From: an uncultured Ruminococcus sp.
GTDB lineage: Bacteria > Bacillota > Clostridia > Oscillospirales > Ruminococcaceae
Length of the DNA stretch: 6,850 bases
Reading direction: 5' to 3'
Assembly (NCBI GenBank): GCA_946537565.1
Contig: CAMNFW010000112.1
Coordinates: 1 to 6,850 of the forward strand
Part shown: positions 1 through 6,837 of the stretch, in pieces
Position numbering within the stretch: the stretch's first letter is position 1
How the letters are laid out: every line of letters starts with the position of its first letter
Notes under the pieces: model-generated
Told to the model about the DNA's origin: nothing
Seen by the model: only the letters and a program-made list of their open reading frames with translations
Databases searched by the model: none
Translations under genes and position numbers: made by a program

Positions 1-3000
1 CAGAAACACCATATTATTTCGGAAAGCCTATAATGCATGACACCTATCTTCGTCTGCACTGGAAGCAGCTTGGTACATACTATATTAAATATGATGCAGG
101 AGAAGGCACCATAGATTCAGGAGACCAGAATGAAAAGACCTTTGAGTTTCTGGATGCTGAGGACTATGCTGACCATGCAGATGTTGTTGTTACCCGTGTG
201 GCAAAACCGGTTGACGGAATGAATTTCGTGGGCTGGAGAATGAAGAACGACCCATCGCAGAGGATATATTATCCCGGACAGAGCTTTTTGTTCAGCTCGG
301 AATATGCAGAAGCAATTTCTGAGGTCAACGAAGAGACCGGCGCTGTCGAGGTAAAGCGTACAATTATCCTGGAGGCAGTTTATGAGGAGATCAAAACAGC
401 AGAGATAATCTACGATGCCAACGGCGGTACCATAAACGATCCCGATAGTGCAATGCTTCCGGCAAATGCCGGCGGTCAGGTGATAAACGGCGCACCGGCT
501 CCTGTCGATGACCCGGCTTATTATGCAGGACTTGAAGAAGAATACAGCGTCACCGATACACAGCTTAAGGTCAGCGACCTGCTCAACAACTCAGCTGTAA
601 AACTCAGCAACGGTACAGGTTTTTACAATCACGGCTATACCTTCCTGGGCTGGAGTACGAAAAAGGACGGTTCGGAAAATTTCTATGACAAGGAAAGTAT
701 TACCACTACCAACCGCTGGGTAGATGTTGAAGAACCGACAGTTCTCTATGCACAGTGGGAGATAAAAGTATATTTTGACAGAAATGACGTAAGAGCGCCG
801 ATAAATACTTATTACTGGGGCAGCGGCACAGGCGATGACTGGGCTGATGACCCGGATTATACCTATGACGCTGAAAAAGGTATGTACTATACCACGATAA
901 AGCTCAACAGTAAGGTCGATAAGCCGCCGTATATTCCGACTTCAAATGACCCGGAGGAAATGTTCTCCAACTGGTCACTTGAAAAACAGGACGCAGCTGG
1001 TGTAATGAAGCCGGTGTTTGATTTCAGCTCCACCGGAATCACTCAGGAGCTGATCGACAGCCAGAATAATGACGGAGATTATCTTGTGCTTCATGCCTGC
1101 TGGAAAGAACCCATAAGAATACCGGTATATTTTGTAGATACGTCCAAAGAAGAGTGGGTAAGAAAGGATGAATGGCGCAAGGACGGTGACGGTGCAAATA
1201 TTGTACTGCGTGACGGAAACCATATATCTTTGGCTGGCAGAACAGAAGCTGACAGCTATGCTAAGGATAATGTAACTGACGGCTATGAGTACGCATTTGC
1301 AGCCAGCTCCGGAAAGGATGAAAACGGATTTAAGGATATAACTGATAATACTCAGATCACGGAGATCTGGTATGACAGTGATGAGATGTGTGTCAAGGTC
1401 AGATACAGCGACAATACAGTGCATGAATTTGATGCAGCAAATGATGCTATATATCTTGTTTATTACAAAAGCCCTGACAGCATAGATATAAACTATGACC
1501 TGATGTCAATAGACGGCAGTCTCACACCTGTAAATACTAATTCCGCTGCACCTAAAACGGCGAATGTTGTACTTGAACCGCCGTATAATATGACGGATAA
1601 GATCACAAAGCCGATAGACTGGACAAAATGGGGAAATGGAAATGACCAGAAATACCAGTATTATTCTTTTGCAGTCGGAAAATCAGATGCCTCATCTGCC
1701 GCAGACCTTAAGGTTATCACAGATTATAAAACATCTGACAGCGACAGACCTGAGCTGAAGGTCAGAAATAACTGGAACGGCTTTGAGTATTCCTTTGACG
1801 GCGAAAACTGGCACAGCTGCGGCTATGATATCGCACTGTATTCAGTCTACTATGAACAGCTTCCGACCATTATTAATCTCAGGGAAAAAACTATCGCCCT
1901 GCCGGATAAAATGGATACGGAGTTTGAATACACCGTCACGATCACTCAGACAGAATCCAAGACGGTAACAAGGACATTTGGATACTATAATAGAAATAAT
2001 CAGTGGCAGAGTCTGAATGAGGGGGATTTTCAAACCACAAAATTTGCCCCGACTTATGAAACATCGGAAATTTCTTCAATAAATGTAAAACTGTCTGATG
2101 ATGAATCTGATTCATATGTATTGTTCTATAGTTCACCGGCAGATACGGTGACCGAGAGAGAACCGTATATTGTAAATGGCACTGCTCAGACATACAGATA
2201 CAACCGTAGAGATTATCCTGTATACTACCAGGATAGTATAGATCAGGAAATTTTCCAGACCATTACTATCACTCAGAAGCGGGACAGCGATTTTACCACG
2301 GAAAATGACGCTGAAACCGGCGATCAGGTTTATAACAGCAGCTATTCTTCCTCCGAATATACCGCTCCCGTTACTATAACCTATATCAACAGACAGATCC
2401 TCGAAAAGGAAGTCAACACCGCTCTCACCGGAAACGATGAGCTGACTGCCCACAATGAGCTGAGAACCTCAGACGAAAGTATTTATAAGCATGATTTTAC
2501 AAACAGTGATGTATGGAACGTTTCAGACACAGCTGTAATTTCACCCGATGCGCTTATAAATAATGACGGCAGCTATATCTTCGTAGGAATAATTTCAGGC
2601 GAGGAAAATGCCGGCAGGATAACTCAGGAGCAGTCAGAGGTAACTTCGCTGAATTTCGGAGAAATATCTCCCGGAGTTTACGGTTATTATCTTAACGGCG
2701 ATACCTCAAAGCTTCTGAAAGATCAGGATATCTGGTTTGTTTATGCAAAGAAACCAGTTATAAAATATATGTATGAAAAGCCTGACGGCACTTTTGAGGA
2801 GATCACTGAATTCATGAGAAATGACGCTCCGTTCACAAGAGCTGGTATCGCTCAGAATGAAATGATACCTGTCACCAGCTCCGGACTTCTTATCTCACAG
2901 ATATCAACACCCGGTTCACCTGCATTCCTTATCCCCGGTGACCTGGACTATAACGATGACCTGCTAAGGCTTGACCTGAACAGACTGAGCGTCGGAAACA

Positions 3001-3620
3001 TCACTGAAAGCGTTGAAGCTGCTGCTGATACCGGCAGTGAATCCATGCGGATAAGTGTTACAGACGGAAAATTGCAGTACAGTGCCGGCGGTACAGCTGA
3101 GCTTGTATCCTTCCCGGAAAATCCCGTTGTATATGCGATATACAAGATAAAGGGTTATGAGCTGACACTGACCAAGCAGGTGCTGGGCGATGCAATGGGA
3201 AATAATACATTTACATTTGAGATAAGCTCCGATAAGCTGACCTACAGCAAGTATGACACAAGCAGCGGTCAGGTCACAGCATCTGACGGCAAGATCACCG
3301 TTACAGTTCAGCGTGGCGAAAGCATTACGGTCTATGGTCTGCTGAGCGGTGACTATACTATCAGAGAAACCACCGCCGGAGAATATGAAATGTCAGCCAA
3401 GGTCAACGGTGCTGATGCGAAGGTGACCGGAAACAGGGTCGCAGCATCTGTCACTGAAAATACAAGAGTAGATGTGCTGAACACATATCCGATACCCGTT
3501 ACAGGGGCAGGAGAAAATGCAGCGCCATATATATTTATCGCTGTGATAATTACAGCTGCTGCAATTTTGTTCATCTGCCGGAGAAAGGGGGGAAAGCAAA
3601 ATGATTGCTCTTCACTCTGA
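1..3620 (+). CDS. Large InlB-repeat surface adhesin / pilus-associated protein with IPVTG anchor (5'-partial)
   Basis: Probable cell-wall or pilus-linked adhesin. The frame is open to the left edge (from base 3), so the N-terminus and signal peptide are missing. The ATG at 33 is not credible as the start: it lies inside the end of an InlB-type repeat and no signal peptide follows. Residues are counted from that Met. InlB/Listeria-Bacteroides-type repeats cover about 18-119 (YDAGEGT, FVGW, LEAVYE), 123-243 (YDANGGT, FLGW, LYAQWE) and a degenerate copy 245-357. Residues 360-1040 are diverged beta-rich modules ending in VYY..P-like strands. Residues about 1043-1152 look like a CnaB/pilin isopeptide domain: candidate Lys1048 (TKQV), Glu1112 in an E-box (YTIRET) and Asn1150 (VLNTY). 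The sorting signal is IPVTG (1154-1158), then a hydrophobic segment (about 1164-1182) and RRKGGK. It lies upstream of the pilin and sortase genes, as expected for the adhesin or tip subunit. The anchor and repeats are clear; the tip role is inferred. Confidence 0.88.
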   Translation, partial: ETPYYFGKPIMHDTYLRLHWKQLGTYYIKYDAGEGTIDSGDQNEKTFEFLDAEDYADHADVVVTRVAKPVDGMNFVGWRMKNDPSQRIYYPGQSFLFSSEYAEAISEVNEETGAVEVKRTIILEAVYEEIKTAEIIYDANGGTINDPDSAMLPANAGGQVINGAPAPVDDPAYYAGLEEEYSVTDTQLKVSDLLNNSAVKLSNGTGFYNHGYTFLGWSTKKDGSENFYDKESITTTNRWVDVEEPTVLYAQWEIKVYFDRNDVRAPINTYYWGSGTGDDWADDPDYTYDAEKGMYYTTIKLNSKVDKPPYIPTSNDPEEMFSNWSLEKQDAAGVMKPVFDFSSTGITQELIDSQNNDGDYLVLHACWKEPIRIPVYFVDTSKEEWVRKDEWRKDGDGANIVLRDGNHISLAGRTEADSYAKDNVTDGYEYAFAASSGKDENGFKDITDNTQITEIWYDSDEMCVKVRYSDNTVHEFDAANDAIYLVYYKSPDSIDINYDLMSIDGSLTPVNTNSAAPKTANVVLEPPYNMTDKITKPIDWTKWGNGNDQKYQYYSFAVGKSDASSAADLKVITDYKTSDSDRPELKVRNNWNGFEYSFDGENWHSCGYDIALYSVYYEQLPTIINLREKTIALPDKMDTEFEYTVTITQTESKTVTRTFGYYNRNNQWQSLNEGDFQTTKFAPTYETSEISSINVKLSDDESDSYVLFYSSPADTVTEREPYIVNGTAQTYRYNRRDYPVYYQDSIDQEIFQTITITQKRDSDFTTENDAETGDQVYNSSYSSSEYTAPVTITYINRQILEKEVNTALTGNDELTAHNELRTSDESIYKHDFTNSDVWNVSDTAVISPDALINNDGSYIFVGIISGEENAGRITQEQSEVTSLNFGEISPGVYGYYLNGDTSKLLKDQDIWFVYAKKPVIKYMYEKPDGTFEEITEFMRNDAPFTRAGIAQNEMIPVTSSGLLISQISTPGSPAFLIPGDLDYNDDLLRLDLNRLSVGNITESVEAAADTGSESMRISVTDGKLQYSAGGTAELVSFPENPVVYAIYKIKGYELTLTKQVLGDAMGNNTFTFEISSDKLTYSKYDTSSGQVTASDGKITVTVQRGESITVYGLLSGDYTIRETTAGEYEMSAKVNGADAKVTGNRVAASVTENTRVDVLNTYPIPVTGAGENAAPYIFIAVIITAAAILFICRRKGGKQNDCSSL
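3..1103 (+). repeat. Diverged InlB-type (Listeria-Bacteroides) repeats in the large surface protein
   Basis: At protein level there are about three and a half repeats. The window opens inside the tail of one (MHDTYLRLHWK). Two recognisable copies follow, each opening with a YDA-G-GT strand, carrying a central F(V/L)GW and closing with a (L/V)xAxW/Y strand. A third, degenerate copy opens with VYFDRND, has SNWSLEK in the middle and closes with LHACWKE. InlB B-repeats are small beta-grasp-like modules of surface proteins, used as spacers or in host and glycan contact. Copies differ strongly in length (about 100-120 residues here, longer than the usual roughly 70), so loop insertions are likely. 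The DNA is not repetitive, which means the duplications are old. Confidence 0.7.
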
Positions 3621-3626
3621 CGGCTC

Positions 3627-3662
3627 TGCTTATAAAGCACACTCCAGGGATAAGCCTCCCTG
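3627..3662 (+). other. Two small inverted repeats after the adhesin gene
   Basis: TGCTT-ATA-AAGCA (3627-3639) and CAGGGA-TAAGCC-TCCCTG (3645-3662) can each form a short hairpin just after the stop codon of the large surface-protein gene. Neither is followed by a run of T, so they do not look like intrinsic terminators. They could mark an mRNA end or a processing site, or lower readthrough. The first is weak (five pairs, three-base loop) and could be chance; the second has six pairs with four G-C. Confidence 0.35.
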
Positions 3663-3674
3663 AAAGCTCACTCA

Positions 3675-3704
3675 TATACACCTGAACTATACCGCTCAGG
3701 TATA
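3675..3704 (+). promoter_or_regulatory. Overlapping, mutually exclusive hairpins (or operator palindrome) upstream of the pilin gene
   Basis: ACCTGA (3680-3685) can pair with TCAGGT (3696-3701), and flanking TATA (3675-3678) can pair with TATA (3701-3704) in a bulged extension. Alternatively TATACC (3688-3693) pairs perfectly with GGTATA (3699-3704) around the loop GCTCA. Both folds need the same right arm, so only one can form at a time. The pilin gene begins 40 bases further on. No T-tract follows, so this is not a standard terminator. It may be an mRNA stabilising or processing element that lets the shaft pilin be made in excess, or a protein-binding palindrome. The sequence shows the pairing only. 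Confidence 0.35.
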
Positions 3705-3730
3705 AGTTCCCGATCACGATATTACTAATG

Positions 3731-3736
3731 AAAGGA
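3731..3736 (+). promoter_or_regulatory. Ribosome binding site of the pilin gene
   Basis: AAAGGA lies eight bases before the ATG at 3745, which begins a textbook signal peptide. It therefore fixes the pilin start. Confidence 0.75.
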
Positions 3737-3744
3737 CGATCATT

Positions 3745-5319
3745 ATGAAAAAAACTATATTTAAGAAAACTATCGCTGCTCTTACATCTTTCATCGCAGT
3801 CTCAGCAATGGCACTTCCTATAGCTTCAGGAGCTGTTGACACTCCGACTATCAATGACAAACCGGCTGTAGTTGTTGCAACTCCGGCAAATACCGCTGAT
3901 GTAACTGTTAAGAAGGACATTGTACTGTTCAACGTTGACGGAAGCAAGATTCTTTCTCCGAATATCACCTATTCCTATGAGATCACACCGGCAAATGTTA
4001 CTACTGCTACGATCACTACATACTCTCCGGATGATCTTGAAAGCGACGGCAAAACCCCAAAGACTGATGCTGTTCCGATCACTGTAACAGTTAAGAAGGG
4101 TATTATCGGCGCAATTACCACTGCTAATGACGTTGCTTCAACTGCAAACAAGGTTGAAGGAGCTATCTCCTTCGGTGCTGCTGATGATGCCAACACCAAC
4201 AATAACACTGTTAAGCACAACACAAACAAGGAGAGCGAAGCTACTGTTACTCTCTCAAATAAAGTCAGCGGCTCAATGACAATAACCGTTGATGCCAACA
4301 AGATCTATGATCCGGATTATGGTGCAGAAGGTCATACAAATACCCAGGTCAACGGACCCGGAGTTTACCGCTACAAGATCGAGGACGTTACTACTGATGC
4401 GACTCTGACTGCTTCCGGTATCGAAAGAAATTATCATACCGCAGCCGGTGACAACGATGAGTGCATCTATCTTGATGTTTACACTAAGTATAACGCAAAT
4501 AAGAACGGTCTGGTAGTTTATGGCTATGTTCTGCTTAAGGATACTTCCGGCAAGGACAATGCTGAAATAACCTATAAAAAGGATACCTCAGAGGAGACTA
4601 TCAAGATCACCGGTTTCGACACCGATTCTGAAAATGAAGATAATTACGGTGAAGGCACTGTTGATAAGGCTGACCTTACTTCCGATGCTTATCATACATA
4701 CAATGTTGAGGTTTGCAAGAAAACTGTCGGCGATCTGGCTGATACCCAGCATAACTTCCCCTTCAAGATAGAGCTTACCAATACCCATAAGGTAACTTCA
4801 CTGGACGATTTCTATTATGTTATTACTAAAGACGGCTCTAATCTGGATGAAGTTAAAACAAATCTTTCCGCTGGCGGTGCATGGACACTTGACGGCAATA
4901 CCGATTCAAATCTCCAGCTCCAGAACGGGGACAAGATAGTGATCACAGGTCTTCCTGTAAAGACCAATATCAAGGTAACTGAAACAAATAATACATCTGA
5001 CACCTACTCTGTTTCTGCTACAAATCTTAAGCAGCCTACAGGCACCGGAACTGATGACATTATCCTGGAAAGCGGAGAAAAAACCGGTACATCACTGTCA
5101 GTTGCCAGCAATGGCACTGCTGAGATGAACAGCACTTTAGAGCTTAAAAAGACTGATGCAGGCGATAAGATCGAGATCACAAATACCCTCAAGGACATTT
5201 CCGTAACAGGACTTCTGTTCAGCATCGCACCATTCGCATTCATTACAATTGCCGGTGCTGCACTGCTTGCACTGTTCATGAGAAACAAGAAAGATAACGA
5301 AAGCGAAAGCAAGCTTTAA
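3745..5319 (+). CDS. Major (backbone) pilin with Spy0128/FctA-like isopeptide-type domains and ISVTG sorting signal
   Basis: Probable shaft subunit of a sortase-built pilus, 524 residues. It starts with a Sec signal peptide (two Lys pairs, hydrophobic stretch 9-28, probable cleavage near Ala30). Domain 1 (about 50-300) has the FctA-type layout: candidate Lys56/57 (VKKDIV), the strand GVYRYKIED with Glu213, and GFDTD at 290-294 where the closing FxN strand is expected, here with Asp292. Domain 2 (about 318-483) has candidate Lys325/326 followed by TVGD, an NFPFKIEL strand, Glu413 in the E-box KVTET and Asn480 (ITNTL). Such Lys-Glu-Asn/Asp sets form intramolecular isopeptide bonds that stiffen pilins. 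The C-terminus is ISVTG (485-489), a hydrophobic segment (490-512) and RNKK. No WxxxVxVYPK-type pilin motif is seen, so the polymerising lysine is unknown. It lies between the large adhesin and a class B sortase. Pilin nature is well supported; backbone role is inferred from order and domains. Confidence 0.87.
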   Translation: MKKTIFKKTIAALTSFIAVSAMALPIASGAVDTPTINDKPAVVVATPANTADVTVKKDIVLFNVDGSKILSPNITYSYEITPANVTTATITTYSPDDLESDGKTPKTDAVPITVTVKKGIIGAITTANDVASTANKVEGAISFGAADDANTNNNTVKHNTNKESEATVTLSNKVSGSMTITVDANKIYDPDYGAEGHTNTQVNGPGVYRYKIEDVTTDATLTASGIERNYHTAAGDNDECIYLDVYTKYNANKNGLVVYGYVLLKDTSGKDNAEITYKKDTSEETIKITGFDTDSENEDNYGEGTVDKADLTSDAYHTYNVEVCKKTVGDLADTQHNFPFKIELTNTHKVTSLDDFYYVITKDGSNLDEVKTNLSAGGAWTLDGNTDSNLQLQNGDKIVITGLPVKTNIKVTETNNTSDTYSVSATNLKQPTGTGTDDIILESGEKTGTSLSVASNGTAEMNSTLELKKTDAGDKIEITNTLKDISVTGLLFSIAPFAFITIAGAALLALFMRNKKDNESESKL

Positions 5320-5341
5320 GTTTGATCTTTAAGATTCAATA

Positions 5342-5371
5342 TTCTGTCTCCTCCAAATGGAGGGGACAGAG
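5342..5371 (+). promoter_or_regulatory. Strong hairpin between pilin and sortase genes (attenuator or processing site)
   Basis: CTGTCTCCTCC (5344-5354) pairs with GGAGGGGACAG (5359-5369) around the loop AAAT. One T-G wobble (5349-5364) interrupts otherwise full pairing, and T5343-A5370 and T5342-G5371 extend it to 13 pairs. What follows (gatttatag) is not a proper T-tract, so termination would be partial at best. The right arm contains GGAGG, which the fold would hide, and an ATG lies at the loop edge (5357). The likely role is to set sortase output well below pilin output, by premature termination or by protecting a cleaved pilin mRNA. Confidence 0.6.
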
Positions 5372-5378
5372 ATTTATA

Positions 5379-5384
5379 GGGTGA
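5379..5384 (+). promoter_or_regulatory. Ribosome binding site that decides the sortase start
   Basis: GGGTGA, containing the GGTGA stretch complementary to the 16S rRNA tail, ends five bases before the ATG at 5390. The in-frame ATG at 5357 has only pyrimidine-rich hairpin sequence before it and no such site, so 5390 is preferred. Confidence 0.5.
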
Positions 5385-5389
5385 ATGGT

Positions 5390-6256
5390 ATGGTAAGATC
5401 TGTTCGATTCTGGACAGCGGTGGTTCTGGTGATCATACTGGTGAGCTGCATGATAATGAAATACAGTAAGAAGCCTTCTCAGCAGGCCAATACTGAAAAA
5501 TCACAGCGCCCATTCAGTCAGCAGGATAATACTGACAGCACTTATGGTTTGCAGACTGAAAAAGCTTCGGCAGATGAGGTCACGGCTCAGGTAACTAATA
5601 CGGCTGAGACTTCGGAGAATGAAGCTGTAATGAATACAGGATCTTCTGAACCGGACGCTTCAGTTCCGAATATCTCCGAGCAGAAGGTGAACGAGATAAC
5701 TCAGAAGCTGAAAGAGGTCTCCGGACTCAGCGGTGATCTGGTCGGCTGGATATACATAGCTGATTCTGACATCGACTATCCCGTCGTACAGGGAACAGAT
5801 AATCATTACTATCTTGATCATGCCCCTGACGGCAGTGATAATCAGCTTGGGAGTATATTTTTATCATATCAGTGCAGTGCAGATCTTTCGGATTCGCTGA
5901 ACATTCTTTACGGTCACAATATGCAGTCGGGAATGTTTGGTGATATACGAAAATTCAAGGAGCAGGAGCAGTTTGAAGCTCACCGTTACGGCTGGCTTTT
6001 CACTACAGAAAGCCTTTACCGGATCGACTTTTTTACCCTTTCCATCGTCAGTGCATATGACACGATCTATGATATCCCGTCAGATAGAACTGAGTGGATG
6101 GAAACACTTAAGTCAGGCAGTCTGCACTACAGAGAGCTGGAGATAAACGATGATGATAAAGTGGCAGTGCTTTCCACCTGTTCGTCAGATTTTGAAGATG
6201 CCAGAGCATTGTTTGCAGGAAAGCTGACATGGATACAGGAAATAAACATTAATTAA
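5390..6256 (+). CDS. Class B sortase (probable pilin polymerase)
   Basis: Membrane-anchored cysteine transpeptidase that cuts the sorting signal between Thr and Gly and links the protein to a neighbouring pilin or to peptidoglycan. From the ATG at 5390 it has 288 residues; an in-frame ATG at 5357 would add 11 (MEGTEIYRVNG). It has an N-terminal membrane helix (about 7-23), a Ser/Thr/Gln/Glu-rich linker (about 28-105) and a sortase domain to the end. Class B hallmarks: DLVGWIYI, IDYPVVQGTDNHYYL, LGSIF, LYGHNM with catalytic His176, GMFGDIRKF, LSTC with catalytic Cys264 and Arg272 in DFEDAR. The IFLSYQC segment departs from the IFxDYRN often seen in this class. Classical SrtB enzymes act on NPQTN haem-uptake proteins, but the class B-family enzyme of streptococcal FCT loci polymerises pilin. 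The adjacent pilin and surface protein, both with xVTG signals, suggest the pilin role here. Family is certain; substrate is inferred. Confidence 0.93.
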   Translation: MVRSVRFWTAVVLVIILVSCMIMKYSKKPSQQANTEKSQRPFSQQDNTDSTYGLQTEKASADEVTAQVTNTAETSENEAVMNTGSSEPDASVPNISEQKVNEITQKLKEVSGLSGDLVGWIYIADSDIDYPVVQGTDNHYYLDHAPDGSDNQLGSIFLSYQCSADLSDSLNILYGHNMQSGMFGDIRKFKEQEQFEAHRYGWLFTTESLYRIDFFTLSIVSAYDTIYDIPSDRTEWMETLKSGSLHYRELEINDDDKVAVLSTCSSDFEDARALFAGKLTWIQEININ

Positions 6257-6269
6257 AAAAATGAAAAAA

Positions 6270-6276
6270 GAGGTGA
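6270..6276 (+). promoter_or_regulatory. Ribosome binding site of the receiver-domain gene
   Basis: GAGGTGA lies in the 24-base gap after the sortase stop, seven bases from its GAGG core to the ATG at 6281. This is the best-matching site in the window and suggests efficient translation of the last gene. Confidence 0.8.
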
Positions 6277-6280
6277 AAGA

Positions 6281-6691
6281 ATGCTGATTGCGGCACTTGA
6301 CAATGACAGGCAGTTTACTAAACATCTGCAAAAGCTCCTGAATAGTTTACTGACAGATGTCGAATTTGTGGCATTTGATTCGCCGGAAGATTGTATAAAT
6401 TATACAATGGAGCATGAAGTTTCGTTGATATTTATTGATCAAAATATAGGTGAGAATTTCTCTGATCTACAGCTTCTGCATCATAAGCTGCGGAAAATAC
6501 GTCCGCACGTTGATATGCTTATCGTCTACAACGAAAACAAATGGGACAACTCTGTGGCAGTATGGTCGATCCAAAGCAGATGTTCAGATTATATCTGTAA
6601 ATCAGCTGCGGCAGAACGTTTTCAGGACGCATTGCAGAATATCTGGTTCAATCCTATCGAAGATACAAATCTATTGAATTTGATCAATTGA
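6281..6691 (+). CDS. Stand-alone CheY-like receiver domain protein with atypical active site
   Basis: Response-regulator receiver of 136 residues without an output domain. The fold pattern is typical: the first strand MLIAALDNDRQF carries the acidic pair Asp7/Asp9, strand 3 LIFIDQNIG carries the phospho-acceptor Asp53, strand 4 is MLIVYNEN, and strand 5 DYICKSAA carries the conserved Lys107. At the switch Thr/Ser position, 30 residues after Asp53 as in CheY, there is Tyr83, and the usual K-P dipeptide is K-S. Phosphorylation looks possible, but the activation switch may differ. After Lys107 only a last helix (ERFQDALQNIW) and a short tail remain. The stop is followed within 50 bases by a terminator, so no DNA-binding domain has been lost nearby. 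It is probably cotranscribed with the sortase. It may act by protein-protein contact, for example on a kinase, another regulator or assembly machinery; the partner is not in the window. Receiver identity is fairly sure; function is unknown. Confidence 0.8.
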   Translation: MLIAALDNDRQFTKHLQKLLNSLLTDVEFVAFDSPEDCINYTMEHEVSLIFIDQNIGENFSDLQLLHHKLRKIRPHVDMLIVYNENKWDNSVAVWSIQSRCSDYICKSAAAERFQDALQNIWFNPIEDTNLLNLIN

Positions 6692-6734
6692 AAATGCTGA
6701 GAGCAGAATGGTGAAAGCCTGAATAAAACAAAAG

Positions 6735-6770
6735 AGAGGTGTATCCGTTGGAGGAATACACCTCTTTTTA
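6735..6770 (+). terminator. Rho-independent terminator closing the pilin-sortase-receiver unit
   Basis: AGAGGTGTAT (6735-6744) pairs perfectly with ATACACCTCT (6756-6765). CC (6745-6746) and GG (6753-6754) can continue the stem past a bulged A. The stem runs directly into TTTTTATT. It lies 44 bases after the receiver stop codon, so it ends the transcript of the cluster. Confidence 0.92.
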
Positions 6771-6808
6771 TTGTGCATTAATATGCCGTTATGGTTATGG
6801 AAAAAAGC

Positions 6809-6837
6809 TTGATTTTTGGGGCGCATTGAGGTATAAT
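6809..6837 (+). promoter_or_regulatory. Sigma-A-type promoter for a gene beyond the right edge
   Basis: TTGATT (6809-6814) and TATAAT (6832-6837) are separated by exactly 17 bases. The -10 box is perfect and the -35 box matches TTGACA at four of six positions. It lies after the terminator, facing right, so transcription would start at about 6844 for a gene outside the window. The surrounding stretch 6771-6850 contains no gene. Confidence 0.8.

Noticed and set aside
975..1424. 149-codon open frame on the minus strand
   Set aside because: Lies wholly inside the clear adhesin frame, has no family pattern and no ribosome site; a shadow of the real gene.
3605..3636. Possible promoter for the pilin gene (TTGCTC ... 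TATAAA)
   Set aside because: The spacing is 20 bases and the -35 match is poor; other combinations in the spacer are worse. A separate pilin promoter is not supported.
3645..3662. Intrinsic terminator after the adhesin gene
   Set aside because: The stem has only six pairs and is followed by GAAAGCTC, not a T-run.
3975..4301. Hydrophobic minus-strand open frame (108 codons) inside the pilin gene
   Set aside because: Its Val/Ala/Ser-rich look is the antisense of Asn/Thr/Asp codons of the pilin; no start signal.
6261..6287. Eight-codon ATG frame just before the receiver gene as a leader peptide
   Set aside because: It contains the receiver ribosome site itself, has no ribosome site of its own and no regulatory codon run.
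6694..6714. Short ATG frame after the receiver gene as remains of an output domain
   Set aside because: It has only six codons, is in another frame without similarity to any output domain, and is directly followed by the terminator.
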